The notes: generated from the sequence alone by a model not told the origin. Counted from the first letter of the stretch, positions 45,479 to 54,423 are shown. The stretch: DNA of 64,000 nt from Azonexus hydrophilus (GCF_001956855.1 NZ_MTHD01000002.1:310001-374000); one strand, 5' to 3'. Program-made: numbers and translations.

Positions 45479-47635
45479 ATGAAGGCCAAAGTCCGCTTTC
45501 TGCTCGCCATTATTGTCCTCGGTCTGCTGATGACCGGACCTTTCGTCGTCACCTCGCTGCTGGTCTGGGCCGGCATGGAGGAAACCGAGCGCAACATGCT
45601 GCTCGAGCTGCTGATGTCGCGGCTGCCGATCGGTACGATGATGACGATTTTCGGTTTCGGCATCGGCGTCGCCGTGCTGCACAAACTGTTCAAGCAGTAC
45701 GTCGAAGGCCTGCTCGGGATGGCCGAACAACTGCGCCTGATGCTCAGCGCCAACCGCAATTTCCGGGTCAGGCTCGACGGTCCGCCGGAAGTACAGCAAC
45801 TGGCGCAGGCCGCCAACGATCTGGCGGCGCAGCGCGACATGCTGATGGACGATGTCGATTCGCGCATCGCCCAGGCCAATGCCTCGGTCGAGGAAGAGAA
45901 GAACCGGCTGGCGGCGCTGATGTCGGAACTGGCTCAGGCCGTGGTCGTATGCAATCTCGACGGCCGCATCCTGCTTTACAACAACCGCGCCCGGCTGCAG
46001 TTCAAGGCCTTGTCGCAGGGCCCGACGACGGTCGCTGGCGGTGCACTGATCGGACTCGGCCGCTCGATCTTTTCGATCCTGGAAAAGAACCAGGTCGAGC
46101 ATTCGCAGGAAATCATCCGCCAGCGCCTGATCAGCGGCAAATCGGCGCTGGCCAATTTCGTCACGACGACACGCGGTGGCCAGTTGCTGCGCGTGCAGAT
46201 GGTGCCGGTGCTGGCTGCTGCGCAGGAAGAGGGCGAGCGGCAGATGACCGGCTACGTGCTGACCGTGGACAACATCACGCGCACGCTGGAAGAAGAAGCG
46301 CGCCGCGACCAGGCGCTGCATTCGCTGACCGAAGGCAGCCGGGCGGCGCTCGGCAGCATCCGGGCGGCGGTCGCCAACCTGATCGATTACCCGGAAATGG
46401 ATGCGGAGTTGCGCGAGCGTTTCGTCAAGGTCGTCGATGACGAGGCGGCGCGCATGAGTCAACGTCTCGACCAGACCATGCATGATTTTTCCGACTCGAT
46501 GAAGACGCGCTGGCCGCTTGAGGATGTGCTGGCGATGGACATCATCAGCGCCGCCCAGCGCCGCATCGAGGACAAGCTGAAACTGCCGACGAAGACCGAG
46601 GAAGTCGACGAAAGCCTGTGGATCAAGGCCGACAGCTTCTCGCTGGTGTTCGCGCTGGTCTTCATCGCCGAGCGGCTGCAGGATCACTACCAGATCCGCG
46701 ACCTGCGCTTCCGTACCGTCTGCGAAGGCAAGCTGGCCTACCTCGACCTGATCTGGGTCGGCCAGGCGATTTCCTCCGAGACTTTCTATACCTGGGAAAT
46801 GGAAACCATGCAGGCGCTCGGCGAGACCTCGTCGCTGTCCTTGCGCGATGTCATCGACCGCCATGGTGGTGAAATCTGGTACCAGCGCGAAAAGGCAGCG
46901 CACCGCGCCTTCTTCCGCTTCGTGCTGCCGGTGGCCATTCCCGAAGCCGAGATCCACGACGAACGGCGCAGCACCGGTCGGCCGGAGTACTACGACTTCG
47001 ACCTGTTCAAGTTCGAGGACAAGTCGATCGACCTCGACCGCAAGCTGTCCGAACTGACCTACACCGTGTTCGACACCGAAACCACCGGGCTGGAGCCGTC
47101 GAAGGGCGACGAAATCATCCAGATCGGTGCTGCCCGCATCGTCAACAACCGGCTGCTCAAGCAGGAAGTCTTCAACCAGATCGTCGATCCCGAGCGGCCG
47201 CTGAAGCCGGAGTCGATTCCGATCCACGGCATCACCGAAGACATGGTCCGTGGCCAGCCGAACATCGACATCGTGCTGCCGGCCTTCCACGCCTTCTGCG
47301 AGGAAACCGTGCTGATCGCGCACAACGCCGCTTTCGACATGCGCTTCCTGCAACTGAAGGAAGATCGCACCGGCCTGCGCTTCACCCAGCCGGTGCTCGA
47401 TACGCTGCTGCTGTCGGCGGTCGTTCATCCCAACCAGGAATCGCACAAGCTCGACGTCATCCTGGAACGGCTCGGCATCTCGATCGGCACCCGGCACAAT
47501 GCGCTGGAAGATGCCGTCGCGACCGGCGAGGTCTTCCTGAAGCTGCTGCCGTTGCTCGAGGAGAAGGGCATCGTCACCGTCCGTCAGGCGCTGGAAGCAG
47601 CGGAAAAAACCTATTTCGCCCGCATCAAGTACTGA
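45479..47635 (+). CDS. Membrane PAS/degenerate-kinase protein fused to a DEDDh exonuclease
   Basis: 718 residues. Two membrane helices (about 7-31 and 48-68) flank a very short extracytoplasmic loop; a HAMP-like linker (70-125) and PAS domain (about 150-275, VVVCNLDGRILLYNNRARLQF) follow. The kinase-like core (about 290-490) lacks the H-box histidine (LTEGSRAALGSI) and the N-box asparagine, so it should not phosphorylate. The C-terminus (about 525-705) is a DnaQ/epsilon-type 3'-5' exonuclease with complete DEDDh residues: D532, E534, D620, H673 and D678 (FDTETTGLEP, HNAAFDMRFL, RHNALEDAVAT). A signal-controlled nuclease at the membrane is inferred; DNA or RNA specificity is unknown. Confidence 0.85.
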   Translation: MKAKVRFLLAIIVLGLLMTGPFVVTSLLVWAGMEETERNMLLELLMSRLPIGTMMTIFGFGIGVAVLHKLFKQYVEGLLGMAEQLRLMLSANRNFRVRLDGPPEVQQLAQAANDLAAQRDMLMDDVDSRIAQANASVEEEKNRLAALMSELAQAVVVCNLDGRILLYNNRARLQFKALSQGPTTVAGGALIGLGRSIFSILEKNQVEHSQEIIRQRLISGKSALANFVTTTRGGQLLRVQMVPVLAAAQEEGERQMTGYVLTVDNITRTLEEEARRDQALHSLTEGSRAALGSIRAAVANLIDYPEMDAELRERFVKVVDDEAARMSQRLDQTMHDFSDSMKTRWPLEDVLAMDIISAAQRRIEDKLKLPTKTEEVDESLWIKADSFSLVFALVFIAERLQDHYQIRDLRFRTVCEGKLAYLDLIWVGQAISSETFYTWEMETMQALGETSSLSLRDVIDRHGGEIWYQREKAAHRAFFRFVLPVAIPEAEIHDERRSTGRPEYYDFDLFKFEDKSIDLDRKLSELTYTVFDTETTGLEPSKGDEIIQIGAARIVNNRLLKQEVFNQIVDPERPLKPESIPIHGITEDMVRGQPNIDIVLPAFHAFCEETVLIAHNAAFDMRFLQLKEDRTGLRFTQPVLDTLLLSAVVHPNQESHKLDVILERLGISIGTRHNALEDAVATGEVFLKLLPLLEEKGIVTVRQALEAAEKTYFARIKY

Positions 47636-47636
47636 C

Positions 47637-48692
47637 ATGGACGCATTGCCGCTGCCGGCCTTGCCGTGTGCCGAACTGACCGCGATGGCCGGCGATCTGG
47701 CGGCGCTCGACGATCTGGCACGGGCGCCGGCGCTGGCCGCGCGGCTGCACGATTTCCTGCGCACCTTGCCGGCGATCGGTCTGTCCGGTGAAACGGCGAC
47801 GCGGCTGATTTCCCGGCTCAACGACCGGTTGACCGGACGCGTCGTCGAACTGGTCGCCCGCCGTCACCGTCTGCCGCCGACCGAGTGGTGCTGGCTGGCA
47901 ATGGGGTCGGAGGGCCGTGACGAGCAGACGCTGGTCAGCGATCAGGACAACGGGTTGGTTTTTGCCGCCAGCGGTATCGCCGAGGCGCAGGCATTGCGTG
48001 GCATGTTCTTGCCTTTCGCCCAGGCGGCCAACGAGCAACTGGCGGCCTGCGGTTTCACGCTGTGCCCGGGCGAGATCATGGCCGGCAACCCGCAGTGGTG
48101 CCTGTCCTACGATGAATGGCGCGGAAAGTTCTTTGACTGGGTTCGCTGCCCGGACCCGACGGCGCTGCTCAATGCGACCATCTTCTTCGACCTGCGCCCG
48201 CTCTACGGCGATGCCGCGCTGGGGGCTGCGCTGCGTGCCGAGATCCTGCGCCTGACCGTCGATACGCCGGCCTTCCTGCACCTGATGTCGATCAACGCGC
48301 TGCAGGTCAGCCCGCCGCTCGGTTTTCTTGGTGATGTTGCGGTCGACGATGCGGAAACGGTGGATTTGAAAAAGCTGGGCAGCCGGATTTTTGTCGATGT
48401 CGCGCGCATCCTGTCGCTGGCGGTCGGCACGCCGTCGGTCAATTCCTTCGACCGCCTGCACGAGGCTGGCGTTGCCGCCGGCATGCAGCCACGGGAAATC
48501 GCTGCTGCGCAAGCGGCGCTCGGGCACATCCTGAGTCTGCGTCTGGCCGCCCAGGCGGCAACGGAAAACGGTGCCGAGGCGGCGGGTTTCAAGCCGGCCG
48601 ATCTGCACGACATGGATCGTGTCATCCTCAAGGAATCGCTGCGTCAGGCCCGGCGTCTGCAGCAGCGACTCAAGTTAAACTATTCTTTATGA
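47637..48692 (+). CDS. DUF294 nucleotidyltransferase-like protein
   Basis: 351 residues. The first half carries a GlnD-like nucleotidyltransferase core (MGSEGRDEQTLVSDQDNG, G-S plus D-x-D pattern); the second half is the helical DUF294_C domain (LKKLGSRIFVDVARILSLA). It starts one base after the exonuclease-fusion stop. It is paralogous to the C-terminal half of the next gene, but lacks its cNMP and CBS domains. Partner or target of nucleotide transfer is unknown. Confidence 0.85.
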   Translation: MDALPLPALPCAELTAMAGDLAALDDLARAPALAARLHDFLRTLPAIGLSGETATRLISRLNDRLTGRVVELVARRHRLPPTEWCWLAMGSEGRDEQTLVSDQDNGLVFAASGIAEAQALRGMFLPFAQAANEQLAACGFTLCPGEIMAGNPQWCLSYDEWRGKFFDWVRCPDPTALLNATIFFDLRPLYGDAALGAALRAEILRLTVDTPAFLHLMSINALQVSPPLGFLGDVAVDDAETVDLKKLGSRIFVDVARILSLAVGTPSVNSFDRLHEAGVAAGMQPREIAAAQAALGHILSLRLAAQAATENGAEAAGFKPADLHDMDRVILKESLRQARRLQQRLKLNYSL

Positions 48693-50698
48693 CTGTCAAT
48701 CAGGAAGGGTTTGCCGTGAACGCACAACAAGAAAACAGCGGGAGCAATGGCGGTGTCGACGTGGGTCAGGTGGAGGCGATGCTGCGCGAGGAAGGACGAC
48801 ACCGGGCGGCGGGCAACACGCAGGCTTTCCTGGCCAAGCACGCGCCATTCAACAAGATGACGCCGGCGGCGTTGCAGCTGTTTGCCGAGAAGGCACACAT
48901 CGCCTTCTACCCGGCCGGCAGCCTGATTGTCGGGCCGGATTCGGGCAATGTCCGTTTCTTCTACCTGATCGAGTCGGGCAAGGTGCAGGCGCGTCAGGCC
49001 GGCGAAGTGACCGTCACCGAATATTCCATCCTCAGCCTGGGGGCGGGCGAGAGCTTTCCGATCGGCGCGGTGACCGCTGGCCGGCCGTCGACCAACATCT
49101 ACACGGCGGTCGAGGATACCTTCTGCTATCACCTGCCGGCGGAAGACTACCTGACGCTGATGTCGACCAGCCCGGAATTCAACCTGTTCTGCACGCAGTA
49201 CATCGCCAGCCTGCTCGACCAGTCGCGCCGGCAACTGCAGGCCCAGTTCGCGCAGAAGGCGAGCGAGCAGCAGACGCTGAACTCGCCGCTGGTCGGTATC
49301 GGCGCCCGCAACCCGACCTCGGTGCTGCCGGAAACGCCGCTGCGCACCGCGCTGGAATCGATGTCGCAACTGGGCATCGGTTCGATGGTGGTGGCCGATG
49401 CCGAGCAGAAGCCGGTTGGCATCTTCACCCGCAGCGATCTGCTCGACCGTGTCGTGCTCGCCGATCTGCCCCTGAATTCGCCGATCAGCCAGGCGATGTC
49501 GGCGGCGCCGTTCACCCTCAACGAGCATGCGACGGCCTACGATGCGATGTTGGCGATGGCCACGCACGGCATCCGCCACGTGCTCGTTACCGATCACCAT
49601 GGTCGTTTGAGTGGCGTTGTTTCCGAGCGTGACCTGTTCGCGCTGCAGCGCGTCGGCCTGCGCCAGATCCGCCAGGCCATCGAGTCGGCGCCGGATGTCG
49701 AGGCGCTCAAGGCCTCGGCCGCCGATGTCCGTCAGCTGTCGTTCAACATGCTGGCCCAGGGTATCGGTGCCGAGCAGCTGACGCAGTTCATCTCGGCACT
49801 CAACGACGCACTGACCCGGCGCGTCATCCAGCTCAACCTGGAAAATCACGATTTCTCCGGCATCGACTGGTGCTGGCTGGCCTTTGGTTCGGAAGGCCGC
49901 GATGAGCAGACCTTCAGTACCGACCAGGATAACGGCATCGTCTATCTGGTGCCCGAGGGCGGCGATCAGGAAGCCCTGAAGCAGCGCTTCCTGGCCTTTG
50001 CGCTGGATACCAACAAGGATCTGGACAAGGTCGGTTTCCCGCTGTGCAAGGGCAACATCATGGCCAGCAACCCGCAGTGGTGCCTGACGCTGGACGAGTG
50101 GCGCGCACAGTTCAGCAAGTGGATCCGTACGCCGGAGCCGGTGGCTTTGCTCAATGCAACGATCTTCTTCGATTTCCGGCCGCTCTACGGCAAGAGCGAG
50201 TTGTCCGACAGCATGCGCCGGCACCTGTTGTCGCAGGCCTCGGCGACGCCGATCTTCCTGCAGGCGATGGCGCGCAATGCGCTGGAAGTCGGACCGCCGC
50301 TGGGCAAGATCCGCGATTTCGTCACCGATCTGGAAGCCGATTTCCCGGGCAAGATCGACCTCAAGAAGTACGGCTCGCGCATCTTCGTCGACGTTGCCCG
50401 TATCTACGCGCTGGCGGCAGGTGTGCATGGCACCAACACCATCCAGCGTCTGCGCCTGTCGGCACAGAAGATGAACATCAAGGGCGAGGAAATCAACGCC
50501 GTGCTCGACGGCCTCAACTTCATCCAGTTGCTGCGCCTGCAGCACCAGTACCTGGAAGGTGAGCCGGGTCGCCAGGGTGACAACCTGATCGATCCGGAAA
50601 AGCTCAACGAGCTCGACCGCCGCATCCTCAAGGAATCCTTCCGTCAGGCGCGCAAGATTCAGTCGCGCCTGAAGCTCGACTACCAGGTGAATCACTGA
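48689..50698 (+). CDS. cNMP-binding/CBS/DUF294 regulatory protein
   Basis: 669 residues, start overlapping the previous stop (ATGA). Domain order: cyclic-nucleotide-binding-like domain (about 45-165, VRFFYLIESGKVQAR), two CBS domains (about 205-325, GIGSMVVADAEQKPVGIFTRSDLL and GIRHVLVTDHHGRLSGVVSERDLF), the GlnD-like nucleotidyltransferase (FGSEGRDEQTFSTDQDNG, about 394) and DUF294_C (about 520-665). CBS pairs bind adenine nucleotides, so it could couple energy state to modification of a partner. In Pseudomonas a similar protein sits with an exonuclease and an ActP-like symporter. Confidence 0.88.
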   Translation: MTVNQEGFAVNAQQENSGSNGGVDVGQVEAMLREEGRHRAAGNTQAFLAKHAPFNKMTPAALQLFAEKAHIAFYPAGSLIVGPDSGNVRFFYLIESGKVQARQAGEVTVTEYSILSLGAGESFPIGAVTAGRPSTNIYTAVEDTFCYHLPAEDYLTLMSTSPEFNLFCTQYIASLLDQSRRQLQAQFAQKASEQQTLNSPLVGIGARNPTSVLPETPLRTALESMSQLGIGSMVVADAEQKPVGIFTRSDLLDRVVLADLPLNSPISQAMSAAPFTLNEHATAYDAMLAMATHGIRHVLVTDHHGRLSGVVSERDLFALQRVGLRQIRQAIESAPDVEALKASAADVRQLSFNMLAQGIGAEQLTQFISALNDALTRRVIQLNLENHDFSGIDWCWLAFGSEGRDEQTFSTDQDNGIVYLVPEGGDQEALKQRFLAFALDTNKDLDKVGFPLCKGNIMASNPQWCLTLDEWRAQFSKWIRTPEPVALLNATIFFDFRPLYGKSELSDSMRRHLLSQASATPIFLQAMARNALEVGPPLGKIRDFVTDLEADFPGKIDLKKYGSRIFVDVARIYALAAGVHGTNTIQRLRLSAQKMNIKGEEINAVLDGLNFIQLLRLQHQYLEGEPGRQGDNLIDPEKLNELDRRILKESFRQARKIQSRLKLDYQVNH

Positions 50699-50700
50699 TC

Positions 50701-51366
50701 ATGTTCGGCATCAAGAAATTCCTGTTCGGGGAAGGTCCGAACGAAAATCTCCCGGCCGACGTCAAGGCTGCCGTGACGACCTGGATCGAAGGCGAGTCCG
50801 CCGGGCTGGAGTCGTCACATTTTCTGACCCGCTACGTCGTCGTCGACATCGCCAGCGACGGCATGAATCCCGAGAGCGACCACCTCACCGGCATTGCCGC
50901 GACGGTGATGCACCAGGGCATCGTGTCGCCGCAGCAGAGCATTTATGTCGATCTGACGCAGTCGACCGCAGACGATGCTGCGGTCGACCGCCAACTGGCG
51001 GCATTTTTGCTGTTCATCGGCAAGTCGCCGCTGGTTTCCTACCATGTCGCCTTCGTCAGCACCTTCCTGCAGCAGTTGCTGAAGAAGCGTCTGGGTATCG
51101 CCTTCCAGCCGCGCTGGGTAGATCTCGCCTGGCTGCTGCCGGCGATGTTCAGCGAGAAAAGCCACAAGCCGATGCCGCTCGATGACTGGTTGACTGCCTT
51201 CGGCCTCGATGTCGGCGAGGGCCGGCGCAGTCCGAGCGAGAACAACATGCTGCTCGCCAGACTGCTGCAGATGCTGGTCGTCCGCGCCCATGCCAAGGGC
51301 GTGGACAACGTCGACGAGCTGATCGGCGAATCGAAGGCAAGCAGCCTCCTGCGTCGTACCCGCTGA
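50701..51366 (+). CDS. Exonuclease-fold protein with lost catalytic residues
   Basis: 221 residues. The fold follows DnaQ-type exonucleases (YVVVDIASDGMNPESDHLTGIAA; SYHVAFVSTFLQQLL), but the DEDDh set is largely gone: D49 is kept, its partner Glu is A51, the ExoII Asp is replaced in the FVSTF stretch, and ExoIII reads SPSENNMLLARL without His or Asp. It is probably a non-catalytic partner. It follows the CBS/DUF294 gene by 2 bases and precedes the symporter by 7. Two palindrome elements lie in it, at 50961 and 50980. Confidence 0.75.
   Translation: MFGIKKFLFGEGPNENLPADVKAAVTTWIEGESAGLESSHFLTRYVVVDIASDGMNPESDHLTGIAATVMHQGIVSPQQSIYVDLTQSTADDAAVDRQLAAFLLFIGKSPLVSYHVAFVSTFLQQLLKKRLGIAFQPRWVDLAWLLPAMFSEKSHKPMPLDDWLTAFGLDVGEGRRSPSENNMLLARLLQMLVVRAHAKGVDNVDELIGESKASSLLRRTR
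50980..50991. repeat. Iterated palindrome GCGGTCGACCGC, copy 6
   Basis: Exact copy inside the dead-exonuclease gene, only 19 bases after a second near-copy (GCAGTCGACCGCA at 50958-50970). Confidence 0.8.
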
Positions 51367-51373
51367 CGCCCGG

Positions 51374-53416
51374 ATGCTCTCCTCGCTGACCCGGCTGCAG
51401 CGCTACTACCTCTATTACACAGGGGTATTCGCGCTGTTCGTCCTTCTCCTGGCGTTGCTGGAACGCAACGGCATGCCGCCGCGCTGGGTTGGCTACGCCT
51501 TCCTGGTATTCACCGTGACGATGTACGCCACCATTGGCGTCTTCAGCCGGACCACCGACGTTTCCGAGTACTACGTGGCGGGGCGGCGGATTCCGGCCTT
51601 CTTCAACGGCATGGCGACCGGCGCCGACTGGATGAGCGCGGCGTCCTTCATGGGCCTGGCCGGGACGCTTTATCTGCAGGGTTTCCAGGGGCTGGCCTAC
51701 GTCATCGGCTGGACCGGCGGCTTCGTGCTGGTGGCCTTGCTGCTCGCGCCCTACCTGCGCCGCTTCGGCCAGTACACGATTCCCGACTTTCTCTGCGCCC
51801 GCTACGGCGGCAACACGATCCGGCTGATTGCCGTGTTCGCGGCGATCCTGGCGTCCTTCGTCTATGTCGTGGCGCAGATCTACGGCGTCGGCGTCATCAC
51901 CAGCCGCTTCGTCAGCCTGCAGTTCGAGGTCGGTGTTTTCGTCGGTCTCGCCGGCATCCTCGTCTGTTCCTTCCTCGGCGGCATGCGGGCGGTGACATGG
52001 ACGCAGGTTGCGCAATACCTGATCCTGATCGTCGCCTACATCACGCCGGTTGCCATCCTGTCGTACAACGTTACCGGCGTTCCGGTGCCACAGATGGTTT
52101 ACGGCCAGGTGCTGGAGCAGGTGACCAAGCTCGAACACCAGTTGTTCGATGCGCCGAGCGAGCTCGAGGTGCGCGAGCTTTACCGCGAACGGGCCGATCT
52201 GTATGCGCAGAAGATCATGCAGTTGCCGCATTCGCTGACGCAGGAACGCGAACGGCTGTCGATCCAGATCAACGAATTGAAATCCAGTGATGTCCAGATG
52301 CGCGAAATCGTCGCGCTGGAGCGGCAGCGGCGCGAGTTACCGCAGGATCCGGAACAGGCCCGCGAGCGCTGGGAAAAAGAGATGTTTCTTGCGGTCGACC
52401 GCAGCAAACCGCCAATTCATCACGCCGAACCCTTTCCCGGGAGTAGCGTCGAGGAACGCGATGCACAGCGGATCAATTTCCTGGCGCTGATCTTCTGCCT
52501 GACCATCGGCACCGCCGCGCTGCCGCATGTGCTGATGCGCTACTACACGACACCGACGGTCGCGCAGGCTCGCCAGTCGGTATTCTGGTCGCTGCTGTTC
52601 ATCACCATCCTGTACGTCACCGCACCGGCCTACGCGGTTTTCGCCAAGTTTGAAGTGCTCTCCAATCTGGCCGGCATCCCGATTGCCAAGTTGCCCGGCT
52701 GGGTCGCGGCGTGGACCAAGGTCGGCCTGGTGTCGATCGAGGACATCAATGGCGACGGTATCCTGCAGTTTGCCGAACTGGCACTGAATCCGGACGTCAT
52801 TGTGCTCGCCACGCCGGAAATCGCCGGCATGCCCTACGTGGTTTCCGGCCTGGTTGCCGCCGGTGCGCTGGCGGCGGCCCTGTCGACTGCCGATGGCCTG
52901 TTGCTGACGATCACCAGCGCGCTGTCGCACGATGTTTATTACCGGGTCTTCCGGCCGCAGTCGTCCACCCAGTTCCGGCTGGTCATCGCCAAGTCGCTGT
53001 TGCTGGTTGTTGCAGTCTTTGCCGCGACGGTGGCCGCACAAAAACCCGGCACCATCCTGTCGATGGTCGCCTGGGCTTTCTCGATCGCCGGTTCGGCCTT
53101 TTTTCCGGCATTGGTGCTGGGGATTTTCTGGGTGCGGGCAACCCGCGCCGGGGCCATTGCCGGCATGTTGGTCGGTCTGCTGCTGACGCTGTACTACATC
53201 CTGCGCCTCGAATTCGGCGGTTATTCCTGGCTGGGTTTCGACGGTGGCCGGCTCGATCCCTGGTTCCACCTGCAGTCGACATCGGCTGGCGTGTTCGGCA
53301 TTGCCGCAGGGTTTGCCACCAATATTGCCGTCAGCCTGCTGACCCGGCCGTCACCGCAGGCCGCGGCGTTTCTTGAACGCATCCGGCGACCTGGTAATCA
53401 GGTGGAGGGGCCATGA
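51374..53416 (+). CDS. Sodium/solute symporter with a coiled-coil insert and EF-hand loop
   Basis: 680 residues, VC_2705/ActP-like SSS transporter. About 13 helices; N-terminal SEYYVAGRRIPAFFNGMATGADWMSAASF is typical of the acetate/propionate group. Between helices 6 and 7 it carries an unusually long charged insert (about 240-370, VTKLEHQLF ... ARERWEKEM), predicted to be coiled coil, and at 457-468 a DINGDGILQFAE loop that fits the EF-hand calcium consensus at D457, N459, D461 and E468. It overlaps its small subunit by ATGA. Acetate is the likely substrate by context. Confidence 0.9.
   Translation: MLSSLTRLQRYYLYYTGVFALFVLLLALLERNGMPPRWVGYAFLVFTVTMYATIGVFSRTTDVSEYYVAGRRIPAFFNGMATGADWMSAASFMGLAGTLYLQGFQGLAYVIGWTGGFVLVALLLAPYLRRFGQYTIPDFLCARYGGNTIRLIAVFAAILASFVYVVAQIYGVGVITSRFVSLQFEVGVFVGLAGILVCSFLGGMRAVTWTQVAQYLILIVAYITPVAILSYNVTGVPVPQMVYGQVLEQVTKLEHQLFDAPSELEVRELYRERADLYAQKIMQLPHSLTQERERLSIQINELKSSDVQMREIVALERQRRELPQDPEQARERWEKEMFLAVDRSKPPIHHAEPFPGSSVEERDAQRINFLALIFCLTIGTAALPHVLMRYYTTPTVAQARQSVFWSLLFITILYVTAPAYAVFAKFEVLSNLAGIPIAKLPGWVAAWTKVGLVSIEDINGDGILQFAELALNPDVIVLATPEIAGMPYVVSGLVAAGALAAALSTADGLLLTITSALSHDVYYRVFRPQSSTQFRLVIAKSLLLVVAVFAATVAAQKPGTILSMVAWAFSIAGSAFFPALVLGIFWVRATRAGAIAGMLVGLLLTLYYILRLEFGGYSWLGFDGGRLDPWFHLQSTSAGVFGIAAGFATNIAVSLLTRPSPQAAAFLERIRRPGNQVEGP
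52391..52402. repeat. Iterated palindrome GCGGTCGACCGC, copy 7
   Basis: Exact copy in the cytoplasmic insert of the symporter gene, read Ala-Val-Asp-Arg in FLAVDRSKPP. Confidence 0.8.
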
Positions 53417-53658
53417 GCGGAATTTCTCCCTATTGGCGCAAGACGCGCTGGCTGACCGCGTGGTTGCTGGTCGTCTGGGTCATCCTGACTTTCGGCGTCA
53501 GCTGGTTTGCCCGCGAATTGAACGAGTTTTCGTTCTTCGGTTTCCCCTTCGGCTTTTATTTCGCTGCTCAGGGGATTCTGCTGTGCTATCTCGGGATCAT
53601 CGTTCACTACAGCCGGCGCATGCAGGCGCTCGATACTGAATACGAAACGGAAGAGTAG
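53413..53658 (+). CDS. DUF4212 symporter small subunit
   Basis: 81 residues with two membrane helices (about 14-32 and 42-64) and the DUF4212 signature YWRKTRWLTAWLLVVWVILTFG ... WFARELNEFSFFGFPFGFYFA in sense (shown in part). These small proteins accompany VC_2705-type symporters; the ATG overlaps the symporter stop (ATGA). Confidence 0.88.
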   Translation: MSGISPYWRKTRWLTAWLLVVWVILTFGVSWFARELNEFSFFGFPFGFYFAAQGILLCYLGIIVHYSRRMQALDTEYETEE

Positions 53659-53664
53659 GGCGGC

Positions 53665-53937
53665 GTGCTGCTTTTCCTGATCAGCGCGTTGCGCGCCATT
53701 GTCGAAATGCTCGGCCTCAGTCTGATCGGACTGGCGCTGATGGCTGTGTTCGCCGGCAATCGTCGCGACAGCAATCCGATCTATCGCCTGTTCGCGCTGA
53801 TCACCAGGGCCCCGCGCCGGCTGGCCGGCAGCCTGCTGCCAGGGCGCGAACGGCCAGTGCTGGCGGGCGTACTGTGCTTCGTCCTGCTCTTCCTGCTGTG
53901 GATCGGTCTGGCGCTCTGGCGCACCGCCCTGGTTTAG
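53665..53937 (+). CDS. Small two-helix membrane protein
   Basis: 90 residues from a GTG start, six bases after the DUF4212 gene. Two hydrophobic helices (about 9-30 and 66-86) separated by a basic loop with NPIYRLFALITRAPRRL. No named family; probably the last gene of the acetate operon. Confidence 0.65.
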   Translation: MLLFLISALRAIVEMLGLSLIGLALMAVFAGNRRDSNPIYRLFALITRAPRRLAGSLLPGRERPVLAGVLCFVLLFLLWIGLALWRTALV

Positions 53938-53953
53938 CCGGGAACGACGCCGA

Positions 53954-54301
53954 TCAGGCGGGCAGTTGCTCGCGCAATTCGTCGAGGGCTGCCACCAACT
54001 GGTGCTCGACTTCGTTGAGTTCCGGCAGCAACAGGTCGGCCGAGTCGCCAAGACCGTTCTGGCTCAACTCGACGACCTCGTTGGCCAGATCATGAAAACG
54101 GTCATGCAGGGCATGCAGGCTGGCCGGGATTTCCGGTGTTCCGGCGGTGCACCGGCAAGCGGCAAAGGTAGCGCCAAGGGTGCAGCTGCGATGCTCCGAG
54201 AGCGGCATGTCGGCATAGCTGCCACCGGCAAATGCATTGAGAAACTGGCGACGCCATTTGTTGTGCAGGCGTATGGCTTCGTCGATGTCGATACGCTTCA
54301 T
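53954..54301 (-). CDS. Stand-alone CZB (chemoreceptor zinc-binding) protein
   Basis: 115 residues. The CZB pattern is clear: H13 in LHNKWRRQF, C40 in SCTLGATF, and H63/H66/H70 in LHALHDRFHDLA, the conserved 3-His/1-Cys zinc site. CZB domains normally regulate chemoreceptors or diguanylate cyclases by zinc; here there is no attached output domain. It is preceded on the same strand by a 56-residue ORF. Confidence 0.85.
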   Translation of the reverse strand: MKRIDIDEAIRLHNKWRRQFLNAFAGGSYADMPLSEHRSCTLGATFAACRCTAGTPEIPASLHALHDRFHDLANEVVELSQNGLGDSADLLLPELNEVEHQLVAALDELREQLPA

Positions 54302-54423
54302 GAGTGCTTTTCCCCGGAGTGTGATGGCCGCTGTCGGCGCTTTTGTTCTGCCAAGGCGCCATTATGCCGCAGCCGGCGACAACTGCCTCAACGGCAGTGG
54401 GGAAAGCGTATCGCTCCTGCCGC

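Noticed and set aside
48680..50695. 671-codon frame opposite the CBS/DUF294 gene
   Set aside because: Antisense shadow of a gene with clear domains; composition not protein-like.
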